A stretch of 64,000 bases of DNA from Dolomedes plantarius (taxonomy: Eukaryota; Arthropoda; Arachnida; Araneae; Dolomedidae), in NCBI GenBank assembly GCA_907164885.2, contig OU015492.1, forward strand, positions 196,889,460 to 196,953,459, given 5' to 3'. Every line of letters begins with the position of its first letter. Within the stretch, counting starts at the first letter, position 1. The notes beneath the pieces were generated by a model. The model saw only the letters and a list, made by a program, of their open reading frames with translations. It did not search any database and was not told the DNA's origin. This document shows, one piece after another, positions 11,292 through 24,099 of this stretch. Position numbers and translations under genes: made by a program.

Positions 11292-12410
11292 ATACCGGAT
11301 GGCCAGAATTAAAACACCCCTACTCCGACCTCTTAACTTCAAATTTAGTACACATACTATTCAAGATATGGGGAAACGAATAACGTGAAAAAAAATTAGT
11401 TCCAGAAATCACAGGTAGATGGCACTGTACAACCTAATATATGCTGAAAAGACACAAAAATGCATTTTAAATACATTTTATATGAACGTACCAAACATTC
11501 ATGTGACAAGGACCTTATCAACGCAAGGAATTCTACTCAATATGGTTCCTTTCTTAAAGATGGGAAATCTGCAGTCTGTGGACAGCTTGTTCAACTACGG
11601 ATCGTGCCTGTTGCATGAAATGCTTCTCCCATGCAGATTGATCAAGTCTGCCAAGGTTACCAGACGTTCTCGATAAACAAGATTTTTTGTGTTCCGAAAA
11701 TCAAACAAAACAAAAACAAGATTGTTTTTGTTTTGTTGAAGTGTTCCCACAGCCCAAAATCTCACGGATTAAGATCCGGAGAGCGAGATGCCCAGGTTGT
11801 AGGAAGCGCACGACTGATTATTCTGTCATTAATGAAACGTTGTCGAAGAAACTGTTGTACACAAAGTCCAGTGTGTGCAGGCACTCTTATCTTGCGTAAA
11901 AGTAATTGAGCCAAGACATTGCCGCTGATGCAAATGGGGTACGACAAAAGTTTCGAGCATTGTTTTGTACTTGTTGGCCGTCACGATGCATGTCACAGGG
12001 CCATTGCGAGTAGCCTCTTCGAAAAAGTAAGCTCCAAGAGTGAATGTTGCTGTGAATCCACGGCAGACTATAACTTTTGTGCTAACAGTGCGAAACTGCA
12101 GTTACAATGGCAAATTAAGCTACTTTACTTTTTTTTATTTTCTCTTTTTCCGTAGGGTAATAGAAATTAAAAAGTAAACATTTCATTTCGCATGTGTTAG
12201 TTTTTTATTATTATTATTTTTGTCTTTGTTTTCGTATTTTCTCTTGTACAACGCCATCTATCGTTGTTTCTGGAACTATTTTTTTCGTGTAATCTGTTTC
12301 TCCATGTCTTGAATAGTATGTGTACCAAATTTTAAGCATATGCACTTAGTAGTTCGATATACAGGGAGCTCAAAGTAGGGTTTTTTTCTTAAATTTTGGC
12401 CACCCGGTAT
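11292..12410 (-). mobile_element. DNA transposon with long (~140-160 bp) terminal inverted repeats, IS630/Tc1/mariner-like remnant
   Basis: The left end ATACCGGATGGCCAGAATT and the right end (reversed) ATACCGGGTGGCCAAAATT begin inverted repeats of some 140-160 bases. Both pass through CACATACTATTCAAGA and GTTCCAGAAA to a TGTACAA block. Total length about 1.1 kb. The interior carries a decayed minus-strand transposase fragment (below). Direct target duplications were not resolved. Confidence 0.8.
11762..11947 (-). pseudogene. transposase fragment within the long-TIR element
   Basis: A minus-strand frame contains FLRQRFINDRIISRALP followed by SRSPDLNP, the pattern around the last catalytic block of DDE transposases of the IS630/Tc1/mariner group. 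Only about 60 residues are open and both sides run into stops or frame changes, so the copy is dead. The first two catalytic acidic blocks are not visible. Confidence 0.6.
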
Positions 12411-13983
12411 AATAGAGGAAAACAGCAATTAAATAGGGCAGATTCGCCGACGGTCTCTTTAGCCATTTTAACCTCGTTTAAAACGTCAGGAGCCTGGATT
12501 ATGGACCATTTTTCTGAGTACAATTGGTTAACTGAGTGATATATAGAAATTTTTAATGACCGCTAGTTAATTGTAGTAATCTCCCCTTTGTCCAAACGGT
12601 AGCTAAGAGTTTAAGTGTAATTGTTATTTGTCTATTGCGAATGCTGTTGTTTACTAGTAAACGCCAGTATTTCTGTTTGTTTCCGTTTATTACCTTGTTT
12701 GTTTCTAATAAAACTACGTAACAATAGAAAGGATTTAGTTAGATATTCTGTCAAATAATACTTTACGAAACGGCTAAATATAATGTCTCACTTAAGAAAT
12801 ATTAAAAAAAAATTCTATAGTTTACTATAGTGTCCAAATGTATAGAGAAACAAGCTTATTTAAAGATCAATTTAATAGATCTCTTTCCGACAATGCGGCA
12901 GGGGAAATTCAGGAGAAAAATAATTTTCTCTGTGAGATTTATGTTATCCATCAAATATTTTCTTAAACAAAAAAGAGAATAGAAAGACGTAGCATTATAT
13001 TTCAGCAATAACATATAAAAAGCGTCAGATCTGCAAGAAAGCATTCTAAATCAAAATAGGTATACGTTTAGCAATTCAGTATTGCCACTCTAACACAAAG
13101 GATGAATATCTTATACAAACTTATTGGAAAAATATTTGCGTAAATATCAATAACGAATTTCAAAACCTAAAGAATTGTTTTGATTTTCGGGTAGCAAAAG
13201 AAACTGAAATGAATACTTTATAGTTTTAATACAGATTTTAAAAAAATGCAGCATAAGAAATGATATTGACAGTATTTTAAAATGTATTAATCCCATCTTC
13301 GTGACAGACAAAAGTAATAAGGCTTCATCTACAGTAGATGTATGATTGTCCAAGAACGATAATAATTAATAAAATAATGCTATGATCTAACAAGCACAAA
13401 ATATTTAAGAAAACAATTCTACATGAATCACTAGATATAACAAGATTTTTAAAATATTATAGCATATTTTTCATCTAAAGTAATTTATTAATTGTTTATG
13501 TACAAACACTTTATGTCAGCCACGTTATTGCTAACGCTGTATCGACTGTCTGCGGAAGCGACGATCAAAAATGCGTCTTCAAATTTTAAGGCTCTCTGTG
13601 TTCGACTAATGAACCGCCCCTTATGCTGCAAGGAAGTGTTATTTGCTTTTCTCATAACGTTAAAATTTAAAATCATTTTACTGGCCGTTCTTGTAGACTT
13701 CTAATCGTCACAATTTCAAGCATACGACTCCATATGCAGCCACTATTATTCCAACAGCACGTAGTACTTTAGAAGAGAATTGAAAACCAAATGACGAATG
13801 AATTTTACACTAATCGGTGAGCTGGCTAGATATTGCGTACCCACAATGGCTACTGCGTGATAAATAGTAGAACAGAGAGCTGTAAAATATGGCAGCCCAC
13901 GTGACAATGCCCTTCATGAACTAAAGTTTGTATTCTGGAATACTAAATTGAGAAAAAAAAGGTACATCATATTTTAAGAAACG
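12411..13983. other. no gene recognised
   Basis: Mostly AT-rich. 13490-13710 is somewhat richer in GC and open on both strands, but no family is recognisable. I regard its frames as chance. Confidence 0.35.
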
Positions 13984-14547
13984 TGTTAGAATGTGTTGGT
14001 ATTTTTACCGAAAAGTAACTTACCTTTAGTTTATCCGTACTGTGGTATTGCACTCACGCTATTGTTTTGATTTCGGCAGTTGCCAAATACGGTTTCTTAA
14101 TATCCTAGTGATCGGGTAATCAACGTGTTAACCTAGTAAATTCATTTGTAAATGACGTCATTACCCCAGATTCTGTTGTATGACGTCATTTGCATTCATG
14201 AATTGTTAGTAGGATTTTATTTGTTTTTCCCCATGGTTTATTGATTACGAGTTGGGATCAACTCGTTGTGTGCTGCTTATAATTTATGCAAATATTGTGT
14301 GTATATATATCGACTGTGTAGCGAGTTTGCCTTCTCTTCTCTGTTTTGCCGGCTGAGGTAAAGCCTATTTATTATAAGTGAGATGTCTCGTGGACTGCGC
14401 GCCTGAGACAGATTTATTGTATTATGTTTGAATGTAAATTAATATTTTAGTTTATTTATAACTCCGAATAAAGAAGTTTTATTTTATCTCTCTTTCTGTC
14501 GTTATATACTGCCAGCCATACTCTGCTTATTGTCTCCATGTCTGACA
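13984..14547 (+). mobile_element. probable solo LTR
   Basis: Bounded by TGTTAGA and TCTGACA, a near-perfect short inverted pair of the TG...CA type. Inside, in order, are two TGACGTCA sites (14153, 14181), a TATA-like GTATATATAT (14301), a GC-richer downstream stretch and AATAAA (14467), the order expected for LTR U3-R-U5. No matching target duplication was found (AAACG before, ATAGA after), so the exact ends are uncertain. No internal retroelement region adjoins it. Confidence 0.5.
14153..14188. promoter_or_regulatory. pair of CRE/ATF-type TGACGTCA palindromes
   Basis: Two perfect 8-bp TGACGTCA palindromes at 14153-14160 and 14181-14188, 28 bp apart start to start, each flanked by AT on the left and T on the right. 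They lie upstream of a TATA-like element in the probable LTR. Binding by CREB/ATF factors is inferred from the motif only. A third TGACGTCA is at 31250. Confidence 0.5.
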
Positions 14548-16834
14548 ATAGAATACTATTGTGTGAGAGCAGAAAATAATATTTAATATTATTTGGGCTC
14601 AAATTAAATGTTCGAAACCTGTAACAAAAGTTAGGTTTAGGGTAAACTTCTTTTTTTAAGAACTACAAGTGGATGGACAGCTCTAAATGGATGAAGGGCA
14701 CACATCTCTAGATACAACTTTTTTTTTATATCACTAAAGCAGCGCTGACCTAAAATATAACTCAAATTAAAGGAGGCACAGTACCTTTAAGCTTGTCGAA
14801 ATTACTGAAAACATAGTCATGTTCGAACTAATCAAACTTTAATAAAATTACAAAAAGAAATGTTTTCAATCGGTATTTGATTAACACATTTTTAATTATA
14901 TACTGTGGAAAAATAAAAGGTTTTCTTTGTAAATTAATATTTTTATTAAATGTTTAGAAAATGGATATGTGTCTAGGGTACGGAATGTCTTAAATCACTG
15001 CGCGCACCATAAAACGTAAAAATATACACACATGAATAAAATGGTCACTGTAATTTATTAACAATACACCTATCTTTAATTTAAAACCAAAATACTGGTA
15101 AAAAGTATTAATTAAATTTTTAAATTCTCATAAGTTGTAAAAATTTCGCAATAGAAATATTTTTTTACAAGTTTTTTCCTTGAAAAAAAAATTAATTTTT
15201 TTTAATTCTAATCTTTTGGTTTTAAGTTATAGATTATCACAACACATGCTTATGGTTAAATTTTTATCAATATTGCACAAATTGTTTGGTAGTAACAGTG
15301 CTCACAATGTTAAAGTTTGCTATTTTGAGAAAACTTAATTGAAAGTTTCACTATCACTTTTATCTTTTATTTATTGGACTGAAATAGTAGCTCAAAAGGT
15401 TCCCGATGCATAATCAGAATCATCTTTTAGAAGATCATTTTAATTTCCTTTCTTTTCTTTCCTCCTTTTAGCTATTCGAGCCTGAAATGTCACTCTCACC
15501 CCTTAAAACCCCTTCTCACCATCCCCCAACGTTTACCCTACCCTTAAAAGGTCCCGTGCCCCCTTTTAACTAAACTATTAAATGTAACATAACTAAACCA
15601 ATAAAACTAAATAAACTAATAAGTCAAGCTAATAACTAATCTGCCTACTTTTTATTGCTTACGAAATATAGGATTCTAAGTAAGTGTTCAAAAGCTCTCA
15701 ATAAAGATCTCGTTTGCGGTTAAGCTCTTTCTAGATCTGTCACATGATGTGTTCATTGCTTGAAATGGCCGAGAAGAAAAACACAACTTATTTTAACTTA
15801 AGCTATTTTTTCAATCAATCCTTAAGGCTAGGCATCTTAGAACAATAATTAATATTTTAACTTACCTGAATAAATAAAACAAGTTTAAGTAACTAATAAA
15901 TCTAAATAACTAAAATACTAGCTTGCTTAAATTTGTTATAATTTGTCTAAAGTTATTTCAGTTTCTTTTTTTAAGAAATTATCAGGACAGGATTTATCTA
16001 ATTTGTACATTACCTAATATTGTTTAACAGCACATTTTATTGAGCAATTTTTTTTTGAAAAATAGTTAAACTCAATACTTGATTTTAAAAAAAGTTAAAC
16101 TTTATAAAATTGCATGCTTCAACACAATTTATTTATTTCCAGAAGAATATTTAGGATTTCAAGAGGCTAGTAAGAAGGTATTTTCCCCACAACTACATTT
16201 TTTAATCAAGAAATCCGCAATGATCTATGAATTTAAAGCAATTAAATTAGATATGTAATAAAATCATTTGACATTTAGATTACAATTTCAGACAATTAGA
16301 TAATCTTTTAGAAAGAACTTTTATGGATTTTATAAAAAAAATATGATATAATAAAAGTAAAACCAAAAATACTTTGAAAATATTCCTATAAACATTTCCT
16401 ATAAACGTTTATAAATGTTATTCAAACATTTTGATCACATCCGAGACTATGGTCTATGTCATTACCTTGAACCAACATCAGTTAACACGCTGCACCCGCA
16501 TGGAATGTTTAGTTAATAAAATTACAACCCTCTCGATTCTAGGTTATGATGAACTTATAATCATTGGCATCTGTCTTGATCCAGAGGAGTAAATGAAATT
16601 ATTAAGCTACAGATATCGTTGTGCACTGCCACTTGATATCAATTATGCGTACATCGAATCAGGGAAGTTACAAAGGTAATAATGTGAAAGGCGAGATGCA
16701 ATTATTCAATGACGTTGAATTTTGATTAAGTACAATGTTTTTGACATTTGAATCTTAACTATAATAGTGCCTTAACTATAATAGTGCAATCTATTGATAC
16801 TGTTATGCATATAAAAAAATTGCATTTTGAAAAT
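14548..16834. other. AT-rich sequence, nothing recognised
   Basis: Apart from a short C-rich stretch around 15490-15570 that is not coding, no features could be supported. Confidence 0.4.
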
Positions 16835-16838
16835 TTAA

Positions 16839-17566
16839 GGTGACTGCCTACGTTCGGAGCCAATATTTTTAAAAAATAGTTTTTTTAGGATGTTTTGGTC
16901 TTTTATGGTAAAATAGCATTTAAAAATAAAAAATAAAATATAACTTGCCTGTAAATACCATACTTTTTTATAAATTGGTCAATTTGAAGTAATTTTTAAT
17001 GAAATTTAGCTAAAACGCCAATCACTCTGCACAAAATTCTAATGCTACTATTTTAATTTCCTTCTCACACATGATACATATAACAGTTACCTTCAAAGTG
17101 ACCCTAAATCTAACAGAAATTTTAAAATGCAAAAATAATACAGACAATTTTATGTTCCAATATGAAAATTTTCCCCGATTCGTCCTTCCTTTCCTTATAA
17201 AAACAGCCCAAAACAAAAACTATTTATTATACATCACTTATTGTGCGTCATTTCATTAACAATAGCATCTAAAACATTTCCTGGTAATTTTATCAAATTA
17301 TATGCATTATTATGTGAAATATCATGATAAGGGTAGAGATATGTGCTAAAAAACATAATTCTGAGAAAAACTCATTTAAAGTTGTTTGTCACATCAATTT
17401 TGTATCAGACGATGTTTTTAAAATAGCCATAACTCTGCTTCTAATTGATGTAGAATGAAAATCAAAACGGTTTTGAAAAGAGAAAAGATTGAATTACACG
17501 ATTCTTGCAAAAAATAAAATTGACCAAAATAGTCAAAAAATGGAATTTTCAATGTAGGCAGTTACC
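16839..17566. mobile_element. TTAA-flanked MITE of the ~730-bp group (member A)
   Basis: TTAA at 16835-16838 and 17567-17570; inverted ends GGTGACTGCCTACGTT and GGTAACTGCCTACATT (reversed). 728 bp, non-coding. Size, target and GG(T/G)GAC start match members B (18759) and C (23348). Confidence 0.75.
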
Positions 17567-17570
17567 TTAA

Positions 17571-17900
17571 TTGTTTTTTACTTGTAAAATTGTCAGTTTG
17601 CACTTTATGTCTCAGTTGTATCGCCGATATTCTTATTTTAAAAGAATTTTTAATACTTAGTTATGGTTTTATCACTGTTTTCTTCGAAAGTTTTTACTAT
17701 CGCTGTCCTTTTGGATACGATAATTATAAAGGCTGTATCGAAATTTGTCAAAATAATTTTTCTTGCAATCCGGGGAGATAAATTTGAAACTCGAGATCTA
17801 AATTACCAAAAATCAGAATATCTGGGACACAAAATTGTGGCTATAAAGCGTGATTCCACCAACATCAGTTGATGATTATTGACTTCATTTAAAAAAAGTA
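17571..17900. other. short spacer between two MITEs, nothing recognised
   Basis: Short overlapping frames are present at 17590-17872 but have no recognisable domain. Confidence 0.35.
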
Positions 17901-17908
17901 ATCTTGAA

Positions 17909-18730
17909 TGGGGATGCGACATCTATGTCGATGTTTTCAAAACATCGATTTATTGAAACCGATTTTTTTTAAAACATCGATGTTTTGTGCTCGATGTTGA
18001 CTCTTACGATCTTAAGCTCGATGCTCGACTCTTACGTTGTCTCAATGATTTTTGTTTTTTGTAATGAAAAACACCATAATAAAAAAATTAACCAAGTAGC
18101 ATAATTTTCACACTCAGTAAAAGTAAGTCTGAATTCCGAAAAGGACGAATACTAAAAGGGGAACGATTCCCTAGCAATGAGACAAATGGCAATCAACCAC
18201 TAATGAACCAATCAGATCGCTTGGAATTTTCTCGCCACTCCAGAACCTTACATGGAGTTTTATTTTATAAATAGTATAAACACGAGAGTGGCCATTTAAG
18301 CTTTTGTTTTGTTCTGATAAATAGGACTTGATATTTACAATAATTTTTCCCATTCAACCAATTTAAATTAGAAAACATCTCGGATTTTTCTTTATGGCTT
18401 TGGTCCCATCAATTGTTTTTATAGCAATAATTTCTTCCCCAATTTTCTGGTAAAAGTAATAAAATGTTTCATGGAAATTCTGTGATATGCGCTGACTCTA
18501 GCATCCAAGTTTTTGCCATTTGTGTCAGCCCAATCAGAGAGTAAAATTCCCCCCCCCCTCCACGACTAACCGAAGTAACATTAATCGTAGAGGTTACTAA
18601 ACCAGTTAAAAATAAATGGATGTTCAAAAACATCGATGTTTAAAAAAAAAGATGGTTTTTGGGCGATGTTTTAATATTGAATATCGATGTTTCAAAACAT
18701 CGATGTTTTGTTGTCGATATCGCATCCCTA
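17909..18730. mobile_element. hAT-like MITE with ACATCGATGT subterminal repeats
   Basis: Target duplication ATCTTGAA at 17901-17908 and 18731-18738. Inverted ends TGGGGATGCGA and TAGGGATGCGA (reversed). Both ends carry several ACATCGAT or ACATCGATGT palindromes (for example 17942-18000 and 18630-18712), suitable as transposase-binding repeats. 822 bp with no transposase. A C-run (18548-18557) lies inside. Confidence 0.82.
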
Positions 18731-18758
18731 ATCTTGAAGTTTGGAAATATAGATTTAA

Positions 18759-19481
18759 GGGGACAGTGGACCTTCAAACCTAACATTTTTTGTTTTGAAT
18801 GGATATGCTTGAAATTTGAGTATGTGATTAGTACCATAGATATGTAAAAGTGGTTAAAATTTAAAGATGAAACAGTAATAATTTATGAATTAGGATTTAT
18901 TAATTATATCAAAAATTGGCCTAATTGAAAGTGTTCCATGCGCATTTCTTTTGCATATAATATGGTAATTTTTATTTGCAGGATACCTTATAGAACTAAC
19001 AATGAAACTTATTGCTTATTTTAAGCATTCGTTGAAAATATAAAGAGAAACAAATAATAATAGTGAAAACACCCTTTTGATTACGCAAAATACCTATAAA
19101 TCATCTTTTCAAGTACAAAATTTAAAAATTCTGAACTACGAAGCATAATTATTTTTAATAAGATTTATTTGAAGTATATAAAACTTAAATTTCAAAGCAA
19201 TACGATAATTAGAAATGCGCCTGGAGCAGTTTGTATATTCGTATGACATGAAAATTTTTATTTTGAGAAAAACACATTTAAAGTTATTGCTATTAGTAAC
19301 CACATAATATATAAATTGACTATAACTAGGAAATACAAATGACTATAACTAGGAAAGTAATCGCAGAAATTAAAAATTCTTTTTGCAACACATTCCTACT
19401 CGTCCGTAGTTTCAAAATTCAATAAAATAAAAAATCGAATTTTTGAACAAATTTCACAATTTTGAAAGTCCACTTGTTCCC
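18759..19481. mobile_element. TTAA-flanked MITE of the ~730-bp group (member B)
   Basis: TTAA at 18755-18758 and 19482-19485; inverted ends GGGGACAGTGGACCTTCAAA and GGGAACAAGTGGACTTTCAAA-type (reversed, one base longer). 723 bp, non-coding. It begins only 16 bases after the hAT MITE's right target duplication. Confidence 0.75.
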
Positions 19482-19638
19482 TTAAATTGGTCATATATTT
19501 ATGATGTGCAGTATTTCTCTTGTACATGAGCAATAAGGGATATGGATATATTTGAGTTTCTGGTAGAAGAACGTGATTATGAAATCATGCTAACAGCTGA
19601 TCATATTTTGACTATATCCTCTCTTTTACTACTGTTAC

Positions 19639-22600
19639 TGACAATTTGATGTCATAATATTTCACACTAATCGCATGTCAAATCAGTAGAGAGGGCAAGT
19701 TTCCTTTATTTCACCAATGGATATTCTAAAAAATGTTATGGTGCAGATAAAAATTGTTTAACTAAAAATTCTATTTGCTATGAAAGAGGAAACATGTATA
19801 AACTTTTAAGTTTACTTTCTCACATTCAACCCTTTATAATTGAATTATTATCACGACATCGAGCAGAAAATCAGACTGCTCGATTGTCAGAAATATACTG
19901 ACAATTTGATCCCATAATATTTCACACTAATCACATGTCAAATCAGTAGAGAGGGCAAGTTTCCTTTATTTCACCAATGGATATTATAAAAAATGTTATG
20001 GTGCAGATAAAAATTGTTTAACTAAAAATTCTATTTGCTATGAAAGAGGAAACATGTATAAACTTTAAAGTTTACTTTCTCACATTCAACCCTTTATAAT
20101 TGAATTATTATCACGATATCGAGCAGAAAATCAGACTGCTCGATTGTCAGAAATATACTGACAATTTGATCTCATAATATTTCACACTAATCACATGTCA
20201 AATCAGTAGAGAGGCAAGTTTCCTTTATTTCACCAATGGATATTATAAAAAATGTTATGGTGCAGATAAAAACTGTTTAACTAAAAATTCTATTTGCTAT
20301 GAAAGAGGAAACATGTATAAACTTTTAAGTTTACTTTCTCACATTCAACCCTTTATAATTGAATTATTATCACGATATCGAGCAGAAAATCAGACTGCTC
20401 GATTGTCAGAAATATACTGACAATTTGATCCCATTATATTTCACACTAATCACATGTCAAATCAGTAGAGAGGCAAGTTTCCTTTATTTCACCAATGGAT
20501 ATTATAAAAAATGTTATGGTGCAGATAAAAATTGTTTAACTAAAAATTCTATTTGCTATGAAAGAGGAAACATGTATAAACTTTAAAGTTTACTTTCTCA
20601 CATTCAACCCTTTATAATTGAATTATTATCACGATATCGAGCAGAAAATCAGACTGCTCGATTGTCAGAAATATACTGACAATTTGATCTCATAATATTT
20701 CACACTAATCACATGTCAAATCAGTAGAGAGGCAAGTTTCCTTTATTTCACCAATGGATATTATAAAAAATGTTATGGTGCAGATAAAAACTGTTTAACT
20801 AAAAATTCTATTTGCTATGAAAGAGGAAACATGTATAAACTTTTAAGTTTACTTTCTCACATTCAACCCTTTATAATTGAATTATTATCACGATATCGAG
20901 CAGAAAATCAGACTGCTCGATTGTCAGAAATATACTGACAATTTGATCCCATTATATTTCACACTAATCACATGTCAAATCAGTAGAGAGGCAAGTTTCC
21001 TTTATTTCACCAATGGATATTATAAAAAATGTTATGGTGCAGATAAAAATTGTTTAACTAAAAATTCTATTTGCTATGAAAGAGGAAACATGTATAAACT
21101 GTAAAGTTTACTTTCTCACATTCAACCCTTTATAATTGAATTATTATCACGATATCGAGCAGAAAATCAGACTGCTCGATTGTCAGAAATATACTGACAA
21201 TTTGATCTCATAATATTTCACACTAATCACATGTCAAATCAGTAGAGAGGCAAGTTTCCTTTATTTCACCAATGGATATTATAAAAAATGTTATGGTGCA
21301 GATAAAAACTGTTTAACTAAAAATTCTATTTGCTATGAAAGAGGAAACATGTATAAACTTTTAAGTTTACTTTCTCACATTCAACCCTTTATAATTGAAT
21401 TATTATCACGATATCGAGCAGAAAATCAGACTGCTCGATTGTCAGAAATATACTGACAATTTGATCCCATTATATTTCACACTAATCACATGTCAAATCA
21501 GTAGAGAGGGCAAGTTTCCTTTATTTCACCAATGGATATTATAAAAAATGTTATGGTGCAGATAAAAATTGTTTAACTAAAAATTCTATTTGCTATGAAA
21601 GAGGAAACATGTATAAACTTTAAAGTTTACTTTCTCACATTCAACCCTTTATAATTGAATTATTATCACGATATCGAGCAGAAAATCAGACTGCTCGATT
21701 GTCAGAAATATACTGACAATTTGATCTCATAATATTTCACACTAATCACATGTCAAATCAGTAGAGAGGCAAGTTTCCTTTATTTCACCAATGGATATTA
21801 TAAAAAATGTTATGGTGCAGATAAAAACTGTTTAACTAAAAATTCTATTTGCTATGAAAGAGGAAACATGTATAAACTTTTAAGTTTACTTTCTCACATT
21901 CAACCCTTTATAATTGAATTATTATCACGATATCGAGCAGAAAATCAGACTGCTCGATTGTCAGAAATATACTGACAATTTGATCCCATTATATTTCACA
22001 CTAATCACATGTCAAATCAGTAGAGAGGCAAGTTTCCTTTATTTCACCAATGGATATTATAAAAAATGTTATGGTGCAGATAAAAATTGTTTAACTAAAA
22101 ATTCTATTTGCTATGAAAGAGGAAACATGTATAAACTTTAAAGTTTACTTTCTCACATTCAACCCTTTATAATTGAATTATTATCACGATATCGAGCAGA
22201 AAATCAGACTGCTCGATTGTCAGAAATATACTGACAATTTGATCTCATAATATTTCACACTAATCACATGTCAAATCAGTAGAGAGGCAAGTTTCCTTTA
22301 TTTCACCAATGGATATTATAAAAAATGTTATGGTGCAGATAAAAATTGTTTAACTAAAAATTCTATTTGCTATGAAAGAGGAAACATGTATAAACTTTTA
22401 AGTTTACTTTCTCACATTCAACCCTTTATAATTGAATTATTATCACGATATCGAGCAGAAAATCAGACTGCTCGATTGTCAGAAATATACTGACAATTTG
22501 ATCTCATAATATTTCACACTAATCACATGTCAAATCAGTAGAGAGGCAAGTTTCCTTTATTTCACCAATGGATATTATAAAAAATGTTATGGTGCAGATA

Positions 22601-22981
22601 AAAATTGTTTAACTAAAAATTCTATTTGCTATGAAAGAGGAAACATGTATAAACTTTTAAGTTTACTTTCTCACATTCAACCCTTTATAATTGAATTATT
22701 ATCACGATATCGAGCAGAAAATCAGACTGCTCGATTGTCAGAAATATACTGACAATTTGATCTCATAATATTTCACACTAATCACATGTCAAATCAGTAG
22801 AGAGGCAAGTTTCCTTTATTTCACCAATGGATATTATAAAAAATGTTATGGTGCAGATAAAAATTGTTTAACTAAAAATTCTATTTGCTATGAAAGAGGA
22901 AATATGCATAAACTTTTAAGTTTACGTTCTCACATTCAACCCTTTATAATTGAATTATCACGATATCGAGCAGAAAATCAG
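19639..22981 (+). repeat. satellite array, 259-260-bp monomer, about 12.9 copies, dimeric higher-order pattern
   Basis: Monomers start (TGACAATTTGAT) at 19639, 19899, 20159, 20418, 20677, 20936, 21195, 21454, 21714, 21973, 22232, 22491 and 22750. Two alternating variants are visible. Type A has CTCATAAT, AAAACTG and CTTTTAAG. Type B has CCCATTAT, AAAATTG and CTTTAAAG. Monomers 3-10 alternate A-B; monomer 2 is B-like with CCCATAAT. The last three (22232 on) are A-like but with AAAATTG. The first and last monomers are the most divergent and the last is truncated. Repeated 75-codon frames in the array arise from the repetition and are not treated as genes. Confidence 0.95.
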
Positions 22982-23343
22982 TGCGGCTGAACCTTATACT
23001 TCCACTTCGAAAATCTTACTTAAAGGTTGGCTGACATTTGCAAGAGCAATGTGCTTCGTACTTGAACTGAAAATAAAATGCTTTAGCTGCTTGTGGATTC
23101 AAATCACGCAACGCTACTTCCATTTACTCTTCATTCACTTTGGATGTTTATAAGAGACTCGTGATTATTTGGCAAGACAGTACAGTTTGCTTAGGGAATA
23201 CAGGGGATGGGATATATGCGGAATGTTATCAACCAGTTTTGCTGTTGAGAAAGCTTTTAAAATACCTAGGAAAATAAACCTCTTACTTTAATCCACGAGT
23301 ATTCTATGATTTTGCATATGCTTCTTTTAATAAATAAATTAAA
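22982..23343. other. spacer right of the satellite, nothing recognised
   Basis: Slightly less AT-rich than average. A 67-codon frame spans the satellite edge and has no recognisable domain. Confidence 0.35.
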
Positions 23344-23347
23344 TTAA

Positions 23348-24095
23348 GGGGACTCACGACCCTTAAGTCCAGGAAATAAGGCATGTTTTCATACTTTTTG
23401 ACTCTTTGTAACTATTTCAATTGACTCACAATTTTTCCAATTTTTATGTATATGATAAATTGACATATAAATTTTTTAATAAGCAAATTTTCAACTCTCA
23501 AAATAATGTTAAATATTTTTTAAATGCTTTAGATATACCTTGTTTTTTAAGTATTTTTATTGTATACTGGCTTGCCCGCAGAACTTCAAAATTAATTTTT
23601 CCCTTAAATGTATAATTTCCGTTTTATATTTAAAATAAGTAATTCAACATACAATTGAACTTAAAACATTCAAAATTAAAATATTTTTTCAATTTTTTTA
23701 AAACTGATCAAAATATACTTAAAATTTCCTGAAATTTTTTCATTCATTTACCCCCGAAAAAATAACAAAATGTGCAGCGATTGCAATAATTCTAGTTCAG
23801 GCGCAATAAAATAACGTGATTATGCAGTGATAAAAATTTCATGGAATTATGTTTCATAGTTTTTGAGACATCAGTTGCGGAATGATGCAAAATTACATTT
23901 TCAGAAAAATGAGTTTACAATTTTTCTCACCATAAACTTGATCAGTAATTAAATATTTAGAATATCAATTTCTCCGGAACTAAGCGGAATATTTTCATGT
24001 AGTTTGCTTTATTTTGTTCAGAAATAATCAGGCTTTAACATATATTTTTTCCCAAAAAATTGAATGTTTTAAAGATTTAAGGGTAGTGAGTCCCC
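23348..24095. mobile_element. TTAA-flanked MITE of the ~730-bp group (member C)
   Basis: TTAA at 23344-23347 and 24096-24099; inverted ends GGGGACTCACGACCCTTAA and GGGGACTCACTACCCTTAA (reversed), differing at one base over 19. 748 bp, non-coding. Its ends are the best conserved of the three members. Confidence 0.82.
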
Positions 24096-24099
24096 TTAA

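Noticed and set aside
20359..22141. Identical 75-residue frames repeated at 20359, 20877 and 21914 that could look like a gene family
   Set aside because: They come from the satellite array. The monomer length (259) is not a multiple of three, each frame is closed by stops in every monomer, and there is no start context or known domain.
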